From contig NZ_ATNE01000017.1 in assembly GCF_000454065.1 (NCBI RefSeq), forward strand, positions 1-64,000: a DNA stretch of 64,000 nucleotides, read 5' to 3'. The stretch comes from Brevibacillus thermoruber 423 (GTDB lineage: Bacteria > Bacillota > Bacilli > Brevibacillales > Brevibacillaceae). The notes under the pieces were generated by a model. The model was not told the origin of the DNA. It searched no databases and saw only the letters and a program-made list of their open reading frames with translations. Below are positions 19,474 through 27,817 of this stretch, piece after piece. Each line of letters starts with the position of its first letter. The first letter of the stretch is position 1. Made by a program: the position numbers and the translations under genes.

Positions 19474-20406
19474 CTATTCTTCAAACTGATACAGCGGGGT
19501 GGACAGGTAGCGTTCACCGTTGCTCGGAATGACCGCCACCACTTTTTTGCCCCGGCCCAGCTTCTGCGCCACCTTCAGCGCGGCGAAAATGGCCGCACCG
19601 GAAGAAATGCCGCCGAGAATCCCTTCGTTGCGGGCGACGCGTCGTGCCGTTTCGAAGGCTTCCTCGTTTTCTACCTTGATGATCTCGTCATACACATTGG
19701 TGTCCAGAATTGCCGGTACAAAGCCGGCACCGATGCCCTGAATCTTGTGCGGGCCCGGTTTGCCGCCGGACAGGACGGGCGAGGCGGCCGGTTCCACTGC
19801 GACAATGTGGACATGGGGGTAATGTTCGCGCAGCAGTTGACCGACGCCGGTGATCGTCCCGCCGGTGCCGACGCCGGAAATAAACGCGTCGATCCCGCCG
19901 ATTTCTTTTGCCTGCTCCAAGAGCTCCCGACCGGTCGTCTCCCGGTGCACTTTCGGGTTGGCCGGGTTGTTGAACTGCTGCGGCATGAAATAGGAAGGAT
20001 TTTCCCGCACCAGCTCTTCCGCCTTGCGAATCGCGCCGCCCATGCCTTCGCTGCCCGGTGTCAGCACCAGCTCTGCTCCGTAGGCGCGCAGCAGATTGCG
20101 CCGCTCAATGCTCATCGTCTCCGGCATGACCAGGATGGCGCGGTATCCTTTGGCCGCCGCCACCATGGCCAGGCCGATCCCGGTGTTGCCGCTCGTCGGT
20201 TCGATAATCGTGTCTCCCGGTTTCAATTTGCCTTCCGCCTCGGCGGCTTCGATCATCGCCAGAGCAATCCGGTCCTTGACGCTGCTGCCCGGATTGAAAA
20301 ACTCCAGCTTCAGGTAAATGTCGGCCATATCAGCGCTGACGACGCGGTTCAGCTTCACCAGCGGCGTATACCCGATCAGGTCCGTAATGGAATTGGCGAC
20401 ACGCAT
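19474..20406 (-). CDS. cysK: Cysteine synthase A (O-acetylserine sulfhydrylase)
   Basis: PLP enzyme making cysteine from O-acetylserine and sulfide. The 310-residue product has the PLP lysine in GSSVKDR, the phosphate/substrate loop SGNTGIGLA and the [10 protein letters not shown] glycine loop. The start at 20406 ([15 protein letters not shown]) is preferred to an ATG three codons earlier, because AAGGGGG abuts the earlier one and is well spaced for this one. It lies downstream of yacD but behind its own promoter. Confidence 0.96.
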   Translation of the reverse strand: MRVANSITDLIGYTPLVKLNRVVSADMADIYLKLEFFNPGSSVKDRIALAMIEAAEAEGKLKPGDTIIEPTSGNTGIGLAMVAAAKGYRAILVMPETMSIERRNLLRAYGAELVLTPGSEGMGGAIRKAEELVRENPSYFMPQQFNNPANPKVHRETTGRELLEQAKEIGGIDAFISGVGTGGTITGVGQLLREHYPHVHIVAVEPAASPVLSGGKPGPHKIQGIGAGFVPAILDTNVYDEIIKVENEEAFETARRVARNEGILGGISSGAAIFAALKVAQKLGRGKKVVAVIPSNGERYLSTPLYQFEE

Positions 20407-20459
20407 TGTGTCCATCCCCCTTTTTATAACCGAGTAAAATACTAGGTTTTATTGGCATA

Positions 20460-20488
20460 ATTATAACAAGGTATGCCCAGCCGGTCAA
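20460..20488 (-). promoter_or_regulatory. cysK promoter
   Basis: Minus strand: -35 TTGACC (20483-20488), a 17-nt spacer, -10 TATAAT (20460-20465). The -35 overlaps the stop codon of the upstream yacD gene. I found no clear CymR operator around it. Confidence 0.7.
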
Positions 20489-21387
20489 TGAGGCATTTGC
20501 CCAGACACCTGGACGCCGACCGCTTTCCGCAAACGCTCCAGAACGACATCCAGGGATTCCACCTGGGCGAGCGCCATCTCCCGGCGAATCTCGTCCTTGG
20601 CCTGTTCAAACGTCACCTGTTCCGCTTCCCTGCGATCCACGATCCGGTAGATGGCGAACGTTCCGTCGGTCTCCACCGGTTCGCTGTTCACCTGCATCCC
20701 CAGCGACGCGATCACCTCTTTGGCCGCTTCCGGAAGCCGGGAATCGTTCAGCGTCACCCACCCTGCGTCGCCACCGTTGGCCGCCGTCAGCGAATCGATG
20801 GACCGCTCTTTGGCCAGCGTCGCGAAGTTGGCGCCGCCGTTCAGTTCGTTCAGCACCTGCTGCGCCTCGCCGCGGGAGGCGACCACGATCTGCAGGAGCC
20901 GCACCTGCATCGGCCGGGCGTAGCGCTCCGGATGGCTGCTGTAAAAGGCGAGCAGCTCCTCGTCGCTGATAGCGATATCCTTGATGGCCAGCTCCTGCAA
21001 CAGCAGTTGGTAGGCAATCTCCTGCCGCAGCGCGTCCAACGTGGTGCCGGCCTGCTTCGCCAGCGCCTCCCGAAACTCGGCGTCGGTGCGGCTGCCGTAG
21101 CTCTCACGAATCTGCGCCAGCTCGTCCTCCACCCGCTTGGGATCGACTGTGACGCCCAGCCGCTTCGCCTCTTGAAAAACCACTTCCCGGTTGATCATGT
21201 CCTCCAGGACCTGCTGTCCGTACTTCTGTTTGAGCATCGCCACCCAGTCGGCTTCGCTGATCGTCCGCTCCCCGACGACCGCCGCCGGGTGGAAGGCGGC
21301 GGACGATCGGTACCAGGACCAGCTCACGACGAGCAGCAGCACCACCAGCGCTCCGATCAGCGTCCACAGCGTTTTGGCGTTCGTCAC
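20485..21387 (-). CDS. yacD: PrsA-like membrane-anchored peptidylprolyl isomerase (YacD-like)
   Basis: A 300-residue protein with one N-terminal membrane anchor (about 8-23), a SurA/PrsA-type N-terminal helical region, and a parvulin (PpiC) domain around 155-245 with VRLLQIVVASRGEAQQVLNEL and GGDAGWVT. It probably assists folding of secreted proteins outside the membrane. It lacks a lipobox, so it is not lipid-anchored PrsA. B. subtilis yacD lies at the same place, between hslO and cysK. The start is GTG with GGGAGGG upstream. Confidence 0.87.
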   Translation of the reverse strand: MTNAKTLWTLIGALVVLLLVVSWSWYRSSAAFHPAAVVGERTISEADWVAMLKQKYGQQVLEDMINREVVFQEAKRLGVTVDPKRVEDELAQIRESYGSRTDAEFREALAKQAGTTLDALRQEIAYQLLLQELAIKDIAISDEELLAFYSSHPERYARPMQVRLLQIVVASRGEAQQVLNELNGGANFATLAKERSIDSLTAANGGDAGWVTLNDSRLPEAAKEVIASLGMQVNSEPVETDGTFAIYRIVDRREAEQVTFEQAKDEIRREMALAQVESLDVVLERLRKAVGVQVSGQMPH

Positions 21388-21411
21388 ACCTTTCCCTCCC
21401 CCAAGACGGGT

Positions 21412-22284
21412 TTACATCTCCTGCAGAATCTCCTCCAGCGCCGCTTTATCGTAGTGGTAGCGCTCGTTGCAGAAATGACAGTGGACCTCCGCTTCGCCCT
21501 TCTCTTCAATCAGGGCCGTCATTTCCTCCCGGCCCAGGCTGACCAGCGCCTGGCTCACTTTTTCCGGCGAACAGGTGCAGCGGAACTGAATGTCGGTCCG
21601 GCTGAGAATTTTCGGCTCGTCCACCACGCGCGCCAGAATCTCCTCCGGCGTCAGTCCTTCCCCGATCATGCGGGAGACCTGCGGGAGCTGCCCCAGACGC
21701 TCTTCGATCTGGCTCACCACCTCGTCCGGCGTACCCGGCATGAGCTGCAGAATAAATCCGCCGGCAGCCAGCACGGAGCGATCTTCCGGGTTGACCAGCA
21801 CGCCCACGCCGACCGCGGACGGGGTTTGCTCCGAGGTGACAAAGTAGTAGGTGAAATCTTCGCCGATTTCACCGGAGACGATCGGGGAACTGCCCTTGTA
21901 CGGCTCCTTCATCCCCAGGTCCTTGACCACGTACAAAAACCCGTCGGTGCCGACCGCGCGGGCCACATCCAGTTTGCCCTTGTCGTTCAGTTCGAAGTGG
22001 ACGTGCGGGTTGGTCACGTACGCGATGCCTTCTCCGTGGGCGTTGGCCTCGGCGATAATCTGCCCAATCGGCCCGCCCCCTTTTACTTTGACGGAAAGCC
22101 GCTCGTCTCCTTTCAGCATGGCCCCCATCATCAGGGTGACGGTCAACGTCCGCCCCGCGGCCGCCGCCGCCGTGTTCCACATGTCGTGGCGGCGTCTCAT
22201 TTCTTCCACAATGCCGGTCGTCCGGGCGGCAAACGCGCGCACATGCCCGTCAAACCCGGTCGCCCGTATCAAATAATCGCTCAT
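21412..22284 (-). CDS. hslO: Redox-regulated chaperone Hsp33
   Basis: Holdase chaperone activated by oxidation. The 290-residue protein begins MSDYLIRATGFDGHVRAFAA and ends with the zinc-binding redox switch CTC...CHFC (C-X-C plus C-X2-C). AAGGAGG lies upstream of the chosen ATG; a longer in-frame start would add a basic leader with no ribosome site. In Bacillus it directly follows coaX, but here about 22 kb separates the two. Confidence 0.96.
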   Translation of the reverse strand: MSDYLIRATGFDGHVRAFAARTTGIVEEMRRRHDMWNTAAAAAGRTLTVTLMMGAMLKGDERLSVKVKGGGPIGQIIAEANAHGEGIAYVTNPHVHFELNDKGKLDVARAVGTDGFLYVVKDLGMKEPYKGSSPIVSGEIGEDFTYYFVTSEQTPSAVGVGVLVNPEDRSVLAAGGFILQLMPGTPDEVVSQIEERLGQLPQVSRMIGEGLTPEEILARVVDEPKILSRTDIQFRCTCSPEKVSQALVSLGREEMTALIEEKGEAEVHCHFCNERYHYDKAALEEILQEM

Positions 22285-22543
22285 GCAGCGATCCTCCTTT
22301 TGCCATGACGTCTGCAAGAAGTAGTGTACCACAAGAGAACCGGTACCGTTCAAGCCGAGGGGTGCAGCGCGGAGCACCGACAGAAAAAGGCGACGTTTGG
22401 GGCGTTTGGTGGGGGTGGCGAATAGGGAAAGCGGCAGCTTCCCGCCCAATCCGGGCAGTATTTAGCATCCCTGCGGTACACGCTGTGGACCGGCGGCTTG
22501 GCCAGTGAGTGCCCCAACAAGCCGGACAGGTGGTATCTCCCAA

Positions 22544-22569
22544 CAAAAAACCCCTCGGCGAGCGAGGGG
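22544..22569 (-). terminator. Rho-independent terminator of the sigma-factor gene
   Basis: Minus strand: CCCCTCG, 5-nt loop, CGAGGGG, then seven T. It follows the sigma-factor stop. The ~260 nt from here to hslO hold only the hslO promoter region and no gene. Confidence 0.9.
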
Positions 22570-22592
22570 ATGCGTTTTGTATAGAATCGCTG

Positions 22593-23537
22593 TCATGTCA
22601 GGTATTCTTTCAGCACGCGGGAACACTTTTGCTTGCGCAGCCGATCGATGGTGGTCGCCTCGATCTGGCGGATGCGCTCGCGGGTGAGGCCGAACATCCT
22701 GCCTACTTCCTCCAGCGTGTAGACCTGGTCGTCGTACAGGCCGTAGCGCATGGCGATGATCTCTTGGGCGCGCGGGCTGAGCCGTTCCAGCGCGGCCCGC
22801 ATGTGGGCACGCAGATCGATCTTCTCGATCCAGTCCTCCAGCGACACCTCGCCGTCATCCACGATCTCCGCGTAGCTCAGGCATTCGTCATCGTGATCAA
22901 ACGAGTTCGGTTCGTCATCCAGTTCAGCATCAATCGATTCCATTTTCAGCATCAACGCATACTCGATCGCTTCCACCTTTTCCACGGGGATGTCCAACCA
23001 GGCGGCAATTTCCTGCCGCTCCGGCGTGCGGTTCAGCATGTGGGCCAGGTGGATCACCTGCTTTTGATACTGCCGAATCTGCTCGTGCATGTGAACGGGA
23101 ATGCGGATCAGCGTGCCTTTATCGTTAATCGCGCGGGTGATCGCCTGCGAAATCCACCAGTGTGAATAATGGTAGAGACGGACCCCTCGGCTCACGTCAA
23201 ACTTGTCAATGGCGGTGAACAGGCCGATCGTCCCTTCCTGAATCAAATCCATAAACGGCATGCCCTTTTTCAAATGGCGCAGGGCTGTGCTGACCACATA
23301 GCGCAAATAGGCCCGCACCAGCGTCTCACGGGCGTTCAAATCGCCGTCACGCTGATAGCGAACCAGGCAGTCCAGCTCTTCCTCTTTGTCCAACATGGGT
23401 GTTGCAGCGACGTTTTCCAGAAACAGCAGGGCTGACGTGTCAGACCGCAACGAGCGGGGCACGGTTATTCCCAACTGCTTTTCGACTTCCCGCCAGCGAC
23501 GGGGAGTAGACTGGAAAGTGGAGGTACTCACAGTCAT
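22593..23537 (-). CDS. Sigma-70 family RNA polymerase sigma factor (RpoD-like, no region 1.1)
   Basis: A 314-residue sigma factor. Region 2 is clear (LVRAYLRYVVSTALRH, MDLIQEGTIGLFTAIDKFD, YHYSHWWISQAITRAI), followed by region 3 and region 4 with ALERLSPRAQEIIAMRYGL and the helix-turn-helix TLEEVGRMFGLTRERIRQIEA. It lacks region 1.1 and is shorter than SigA, so it is an alternative, group-2-like factor, unusual in Bacillales. Its position just downstream of the Tad locus 1 terminator suggests, but does not prove, a link. The ATG has GTGAGGG 6 nt upstream. Confidence 0.88.
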   Translation of the reverse strand: MTVSTSTFQSTPRRWREVEKQLGITVPRSLRSDTSALLFLENVAATPMLDKEEELDCLVRYQRDGDLNARETLVRAYLRYVVSTALRHLKKGMPFMDLIQEGTIGLFTAIDKFDVSRGVRLYHYSHWWISQAITRAINDKGTLIRIPVHMHEQIRQYQKQVIHLAHMLNRTPERQEIAAWLDIPVEKVEAIEYALMLKMESIDAELDDEPNSFDHDDECLSYAEIVDDGEVSLEDWIEKIDLRAHMRAALERLSPRAQEIIAMRYGLYDDQVYTLEEVGRMFGLTRERIRQIEATTIDRLRKQKCSRVLKEYLT

Positions 23538-23730
23538 ATGCAACCCTCACTTCTCTGGAATGGATATTCACGTTGAGGTTCAGCCAGGTGTTCTCGGATG
23601 CGTTACTGTATGCGTATTTCGACAAAGCTTGGGCAATTCCTCCCTGTTTACAGAATATTAACGTTAGTATATGCAAATAGTTGATGGAAGCGCTGCCATT
23701 TTTAGGTCGAGCTGACTTTGTTTCTTTACA

Positions 23731-23757
23731 TAAAAAACATCCCGGAAAGACGGGATG
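23731..23757 (-). terminator. Rho-independent terminator of Tad locus 1
   Basis: Minus strand: CATCCCG, 6-nt loop, CGGGATG, then TTTTTT. It lies about 50 nt after the last gene of the operon and marks its end before the sigma factor. Confidence 0.88.
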
Positions 23758-23802
23758 CATGGAGAAAAAAGTCGAAGATTGGCGATGGTCACGAAGGCGG
23801 CA

Positions 23803-24384
23803 TTACCGCTTCAACTCCTCGACGCTGACGACGGGAAAAGCGTGAGCGGGCAGCACCGGCAGAAACGGACGTTCGTCGACGTACGCGACTACCACATGGG
23901 AGGGGCCCACCATTGTTTTCGGGGCAAGCCGGAGTTCCTCTCCCCGCTCGGTCACCACCGCAATCTGCAGATGGCCGCCGGACGGACGCTCTGCGCCGGT
24001 TACCGCCTGCTCCAGGATCAGGGCGGCTCCGTCGTACCGCAGCCGGAGCTGCAGGTCTTTGCGCCAGGAACGAAAGTCGACGTAATGGCGAACAAACCGC
24101 AGCGGATCGGTAGTGACGCTGTCGGCGGCAGGCACGTAGGCGCTTCCTTCCCGGCGATAGCCGCCGTTCTCCCGCATGCGCTGGTCAAAGCGGAGCAGCG
24201 CCTCTTCCTCGATCAGATCAATGACGCCCTCTGTCTTCAACACCGGCTCGACCGCAAAGGTAGCGTGATGGTTGGCCAGTTCCAACAGCGTTTTGACTTC
24301 CGTTTTTTTCTGCATGGCGATGTCGGCGTCGACGACAAACAGACCGACCAGCAGAAATAACAGCAGGGCCGAAATGGACAGCAC
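23803..24384 (-). CDS. Tad locus 1: TadE/TadG-like protein with N-terminal membrane segment
   Basis: A 193-residue product with one hydrophobic helix at the N-terminus (ISALLLFLLVGLFVVDADIA) and an external domain; the type of membrane anchor followed by MQKKTEVKTLLELANHHATFA recalls TadE/TadG pseudopilins. No function can be assigned beyond that. The start is uncertain. GTG is the only standard start codon, but it lies 15 nt after GGGGAGG, and the preceding in-frame codons (G-R-E-G-R-L-T-G-I-N) look pilin-like. It is last in the Tad locus 1 operon. Confidence 0.65.
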   Translation of the reverse strand: MLSISALLLFLLVGLFVVDADIAMQKKTEVKTLLELANHHATFAVEPVLKTEGVIDLIEEEALLRFDQRMRENGGYRREGSAYVPAADSVTTDPLRFVRHYVDFRSWRKDLQLRLRYDGAALILEQAVTGAERPSGGHLQIAVVTERGEELRLAPKTMVGPSHVVVAYVDERPFLPVLPAHAFPVVSVEELKR

Positions 24385-24486
24385 ATTGATGCCCGTAAGC
24401 CTCCCCTCCCTTCCGAAACGGTTCGGCAGCCATTTCCCATGGGCGCCGCCATTCTATTGGGCTGACCGCCTCATTCGCAGACCGAT

Positions 24487-24903
24487 TCATAAATCGTAAT
24501 CCATGATATTGATCGTCCCGTACCGCTCGACCCGCATCGTTTCGCTGCCTCCGGGAAGCAGTTCGGTCAGGCGGGGATAGGGGACTTCCACCTGCAGCAA
24601 AAATTCGTCTTCGTGACTCCACAATACCGGATCGGCCGCCCGCGTTCTGGTGATGCGGACGGACAGCTCTCCGTCCGGCAGGGAAAACGATTTCTCCGCC
24701 AGTTCCCGCGAGACAAAGGAACGGACGTCAGCCATCACTTCCGCATCGCTGCCGCCCCCGTGATTGCTGACGTATTTGGCGGCGGCAGCGCTCACCTCCA
24801 ACAATTCGTTATGCGTCTGCACCACGGTATGAATCTGCAGGATACCCAGTGGGACCAGCAGAAGCACCATCACATTGAGAAGAACCGCCACGACTTGTCC
24901 CAT
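24487..24903 (-). CDS. Tad locus 1: single-pass pseudopilin-like protein
   Basis: A 138-residue protein with an N-terminal membrane helix (VVAVLLNVMVLLLVPLGILQ), then HNELLEVSAAAAKYVSNHGG, a region resembling TadE-type pseudopilins, and a beta-rich C-terminal part. It has no canonical prepilin peptidase site. Its start overlaps the stop of the preceding 50-residue gene by one base (TGATG). Unrecognised apart from its setting. Confidence 0.65.
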   Translation of the reverse strand: MGQVVAVLLNVMVLLLVPLGILQIHTVVQTHNELLEVSAAAAKYVSNHGGGSDAEVMADVRSFVSRELAEKSFSLPDGELSVRITRTRAADPVLWSHEDEFLLQVEVPYPRLTELLPGGSETMRVERYGTINIMDYDL

Positions 24904-25055
24904 CAGCCCGTCCCAAACCGCGTCGCGTTTTCCAGCAGGTCCCCGAAAAACCGCGTGCAGGCCGAAAGGAGGTTGTCGGGGCCGCTCAACAGCAGGTGAA
25001 CGGTTATGGGCAGGACGATCACCATCAATGCAAGCACGGCAATGATTTTGTTCAC
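24903..25055 (-). CDS. Tad locus 1: 50-residue membrane protein
   Basis: Small protein with one hydrophobic helix (about 3-20) followed by an amphipathic C-terminal stretch with FFGDLLENATRF. The GTG start follows the preceding stop by one base and has GGGGTGG upstream. Tight packing on both sides and shared strand support a real gene. Size and topology recall minor Flp pilins, but no processing motif is seen. Confidence 0.55.
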   Translation of the reverse strand: MNKIIAVLALMVIVLPITVHLLLSGPDNLLSACTRFFGDLLENATRFGTG

Positions 25056-25056
25056 A

Positions 25057-25464
25057 CTACCACCCCGGATCGAAATATTCGGAGGGACGGCTGCCCGTAA
25101 AAAAGAACGCGGCATTGCCTTCCGCAAACTGATTCAACCATTGAGCGACACGGGAAGGCCGAACGGTGAGGGTAAGCGTGACCATCTCGTTTCGCTCTTT
25201 TAAGGCCCGCTGCTGTTCCGCTTGCGGCCAGCTCCCCGCAAACACGTCTCCCGTCACATCCCAGCCCAGCTCCGCCATCTTTTGCCGGTAGTAATCGGCA
25301 AGGGCCGGATCGAGATAGCCGATATCCTGCATGTCATCCAGCACATCGGCGAAAATTCCGCGTGCGATCGCTCGTTCCATCGCGTACATCTGGCAGGCGG
25401 CGACGGCGGAAAACAGCACAATCATGACAGACAAGCAGATGAGAAAAACCTTTGTCTTGACCAT
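25057..25464 (-). CDS. Tad locus 1: 135-residue membrane-anchored protein
   Basis: N-terminal membrane helix (VFLICLSVMIVLFSAVAACQ) followed by a soluble domain with YYRQKMAELGWDVTGDVFAGS. No match is recognised. It resembles the neighbouring small proteins in having a short charged leader, one helix and an external domain. The ribosome site is weak and translation may be coupled to the upstream 47-residue gene, whose stop lies 27 nt away. Confidence 0.6.
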   Translation of the reverse strand: MVKTKVFLICLSVMIVLFSAVAACQMYAMERAIARGIFADVLDDMQDIGYLDPALADYYRQKMAELGWDVTGDVFAGSWPQAEQQRALKERNEMVTLTLTVRPSRVAQWLNQFAEGNAAFFFTGSRPSEYFDPGW

Positions 25465-25491
25465 CACAGCCGGTCAGCGATCGCCCATTTT

Positions 25492-25635
25492 TTAATGAAA
25501 GCTGAACGTCGCTGCCCTGAACACCCTTTCCTGTTGGGTTTGTTTCAACTGTTTCGGGGGGTCGGTCCCCCATATGAACGCGCACAGGCTGCCAACCATG
25601 ACCAGGATGATGAGAAACGCCTGAAGATTCAGCAT
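25492..25635 (-). CDS. Tad locus 1: 47-residue membrane protein
   Basis: An ORF of 47 codons starting MLNLQAFLIILVMVGSLCAF, with one strongly hydrophobic helix and a polar tail containing four Gln and several basic residues. Its ATG overlaps the stop of the preceding gene (TGATG), which argues for coupled translation. It fits the run of six small single-helix proteins between tadC and the end of the operon. No family is recognised. Confidence 0.5.
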   Translation of the reverse strand: MLNLQAFLIILVMVGSLCAFIWGTDPPKQLKQTQQERVFRAATFSFH

Positions 25636-25835
25636 CAGTTGCTGGTATACGGAGTGCCGTCCTGCATTTGGAACTGCACCCGTTCACTTCTGGTGTCGTA
25701 TTTGAGCGAGCTGACCGAATTGTTGATACGTTCCGCCGATTGGTTGGCCGATGGGCTGAGTTCGTTTCCGTAGGAACTGACGCCGATGCCAAGCACCATG
25801 ACGCACGCCAGGAAGATGAAAAACATTTTGGACAT
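25635..25835 (-). CDS. Tad locus 1: 66-residue secreted or membrane-anchored protein
   Basis: Starts MSKMFFIFLACVMVLGIGVSS and continues with a polar, Ser/Asn-rich domain. AAGGAGAG lies 8 nt before the ATG, the best ribosome site among the small genes here, so it may be the abundant subunit. The length is that of an Flp pilin, but it lacks the charged leader ending in Gly and the Glu at +5 expected for type IV prepilins. Confidence 0.6.
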   Translation of the reverse strand: MSKMFFIFLACVMVLGIGVSSYGNELSPSANQSAERINNSVSSLKYDTRSERVQFQMQDGTPYTSN

Positions 25836-25916
25836 GAGAAACACTCTCCTTCACATGATTTGATCAGGTTTGATTGACAATCTGCAGGACGAATGAAGCG
25901 GGGGAACAGGCTTGCC

Positions 25917-26063
25917 CTAGGGGATGGCCTGGTCAATCCAATGAACCGCCCTGTCGCGCAAACCGCCCTCATTCACAATCGAGCCGTTAACCTTTGACAG
26001 ACTCGATACGATAATGCCCAGTGTCAACACAATGCACATCAGAATGGAAAAGAGCTTTGTCAT
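25917..26063 (-). CDS. Tad locus 1: 48-residue membrane protein downstream of tadC
   Basis: A 48-codon ORF beginning MTKLFSILMCIVLTLGIIVSS and ending in an amphipathic tail. Its N-terminus is similar in pattern to the 66-residue protein next to it (Met-X-Lys-hydrophobic run-Val-Ser-Ser), suggesting duplication. AAGGTAGGG lies upstream. In Tad loci an Flp pilin gene often sits beside tadC, so this is a pilin candidate by position. Confidence 0.55.
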   Translation of the reverse strand: MTKLFSILMCIVLTLGIIVSSLSKVNGSIVNEGGLRDRAVHWIDQAIP

Positions 26064-26078
26064 GCGGCTGACCCTACC

Positions 26079-26918
26079 TTACGTCAAGTATTTGTCGAGA
26101 ATCTCGGTAAGCAGCTTGTACCAGGGAAACATGGCCACCAACAATCCGATGTAGAAAGCCGGGTAAACGATCACGCTGTAGCCAATCCCCAGCGATTTGA
26201 TCTGCTTGCGGTGGCGAAACATGCGGCGATGGTCGACCGCCCACTCCAACCGCTGCATCGTGACAGCCATCTGTCCCTCGCTTAGCTGTTCTACCGTCCT
26301 CATGCTGGACACGAGCATGATCGCATCGTCCACACCGAGCCTGCGCTTGAACGCCTCCAGCGCTTCATCGCGGTCCTTGTTCCACTCCGACAAGGTCGGC
26401 AGGTACTCCTTCAGCTTGCGCGTAGGCCGGGCTGCCTTGACCATCGCATTGTATATGGGCACCTGGTTTTCCAGCAGGTTGACGTACCGGTTGACGAAGC
26501 GGGCGATATCGGTGCTGAGCACTTCCTCGCGGTATCCCGCCCACATCTTCAGGCCGAAGTACGGCAGCATAAAGCTGACCGCAGACGCCACAACCAGGGA
26601 AAACAGCGGGAAAGACTCGCTTCCGCTCAGCATCCCCCACAACAGGATCAGCACGCAAACGGCACTCCCGCTGGCGAGCTGCAGGAACACCCACTCCGGC
26701 TTTCCCCAGCCAAACGGCCGGCCTGCTCGTGCCAGCAGCTTTTCCCACGCGTCGTCTTCCTCGGCGTTGACCGCCTTTTCCCACATGCGGCGCCACTGCC
26801 CGGTGACGAACAGCCTGGGACGGTGCATCGCCGCCAACTGCTTGCCGATGGCAAACACGGCCACAAACACGAATAGGGATCCCAGCGTGAGGCAGGCATA
26901 CATGAACAACAAGGGCAT
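26079..26918 (-). CDS. Tad locus 1: TadC-like type II secretion F-domain protein
   Basis: Inner-membrane platform protein of Tad/Flp pilus machines. The 279-residue product has an N-terminal helix, two central helices and a final helix, with a cytoplasmic T2SF domain (RFVNRYVNLLENQVPIYNAMVKAAR...). The start overlaps the tadB stop by one base. Confidence 0.8.
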   Translation of the reverse strand: MPLLFMYACLTLGSLFVFVAVFAIGKQLAAMHRPRLFVTGQWRRMWEKAVNAEEDDAWEKLLARAGRPFGWGKPEWVFLQLASGSAVCVLILLWGMLSGSESFPLFSLVVASAVSFMLPYFGLKMWAGYREEVLSTDIARFVNRYVNLLENQVPIYNAMVKAARPTRKLKEYLPTLSEWNKDRDEALEAFKRRLGVDDAIMLVSSMRTVEQLSEGQMAVTMQRLEWAVDHRRMFRHRKQIKSLGIGYSVIVYPAFYIGLLVAMFPWYKLLTEILDKYLT

Positions 26919-27817
26919 CAGCGATACCTCCGTCCCCAGATGAACGCTAACAGAATGGAAAGAGACCAGACCGTTACCGCGAGCGACAGGATGGCCTGTC
27001 CGTCAGCGGTAAAGAAATACAGGCGGTACGAATCTTTCAGCAGGCTCTGGTTGTAGGGAATCAGGCAGATGCAGATCAGGATGACCAGAATCAAGCTGAC
27101 CCAGATCGCGTAAATTTCACTGTCCCTTTCCTCTTTTTCGTCTTGCTGAATAAACATCTCGTTGGTCAATCGATTCAGTGCGTTCTGAATGTCCTCCGTT
27201 TCGCCTTCCAGGCCGCTGGCCGCATACATGGCAAAATCGTGGGCCCACGGATGATTAATCCGCTCGGCGAAAATCTCCACCGCCCGGACGGGATTTCCTC
27301 CGTCCGACAGATGGTTGATGAGCAGCAGCAAATCGGGCAGCAGCTCTTTCGGACATTCTTCCACCATATCTCTGAACGTCAGGATGATGTTTTTACGGCT
27401 GCTGTAATAACGCGCAAACAGGTCGACAAAGCGGCAAAACGCGCCGATTTTCTTGTTGATGCGTACCGTATAGCGGGCGTACAGCAGCAGGGTCGGCAGC
27501 AATACCAGCAGCACAAACAGGGACAGGGACACGACGATATTGCCAAGCAGGATGCCGGAGACAAACCCTGCAGCTCCCCCAAAGAGCGACAGCAGAATGT
27601 GGGCTTCCGGCGTCCCGCCAGCAATCCCGCACCATCTCTCGTACCTCTCGTATATGATGCGGTTTGTTTTGTGACGCAGCATCCTCTCCCGCCACACGGC
27701 CACCGTCTTGGGAAAGAATACGTGGGGAGCGGACCAGGTACGGTACAAATGAAGCCCGAGCAGCCAAAATCCGGCAAACAGGCAGACAGACATGGGAATA
27801 AACAGTAGGTGTTTCAT
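26918..27817 (-). CDS. Tad locus 1: TadB-like type II secretion F-domain protein
   Basis: Second platform protein, 299 residues, with N-terminal, paired central and C-terminal helices and a T2SF-like segment (FCRFVDLFARYYSSRKNIILTFRDM). It pairs with the adjacent TadC-like protein to form the membrane platform driven by the TadA ATPase. The ATG overlaps the tadA stop as ATGA; longer in-frame starts lie within tadA. Confidence 0.8.
   Translation of the reverse strand: MKHLLFIPMSVCLFAGFWLLGLHLYRTWSAPHVFFPKTVAVWRERMLRHKTNRIIYERYERWCGIAGGTPEAHILLSLFGGAAGFVSGILLGNIVVSLSLFVLLVLLPTLLLYARYTVRINKKIGAFCRFVDLFARYYSSRKNIILTFRDMVEECPKELLPDLLLLINHLSDGGNPVRAVEIFAERINHPWAHDFAMYAASGLEGETEDIQNALNRLTNEMFIQQDEKEERDSEIYAIWVSLILVILICICLIPYNQSLLKDSYRLYFFTADGQAILSLAVTVWSLSILLAFIWGRRYR

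Noticed and set aside
23440-23760. A 106-codon minus-strand ORF upstream of and overlapping the sigma-factor gene
   Set aside because: It runs through the Tad locus 1 terminator and into the sigma gene in another frame; no motif and no well-placed start.
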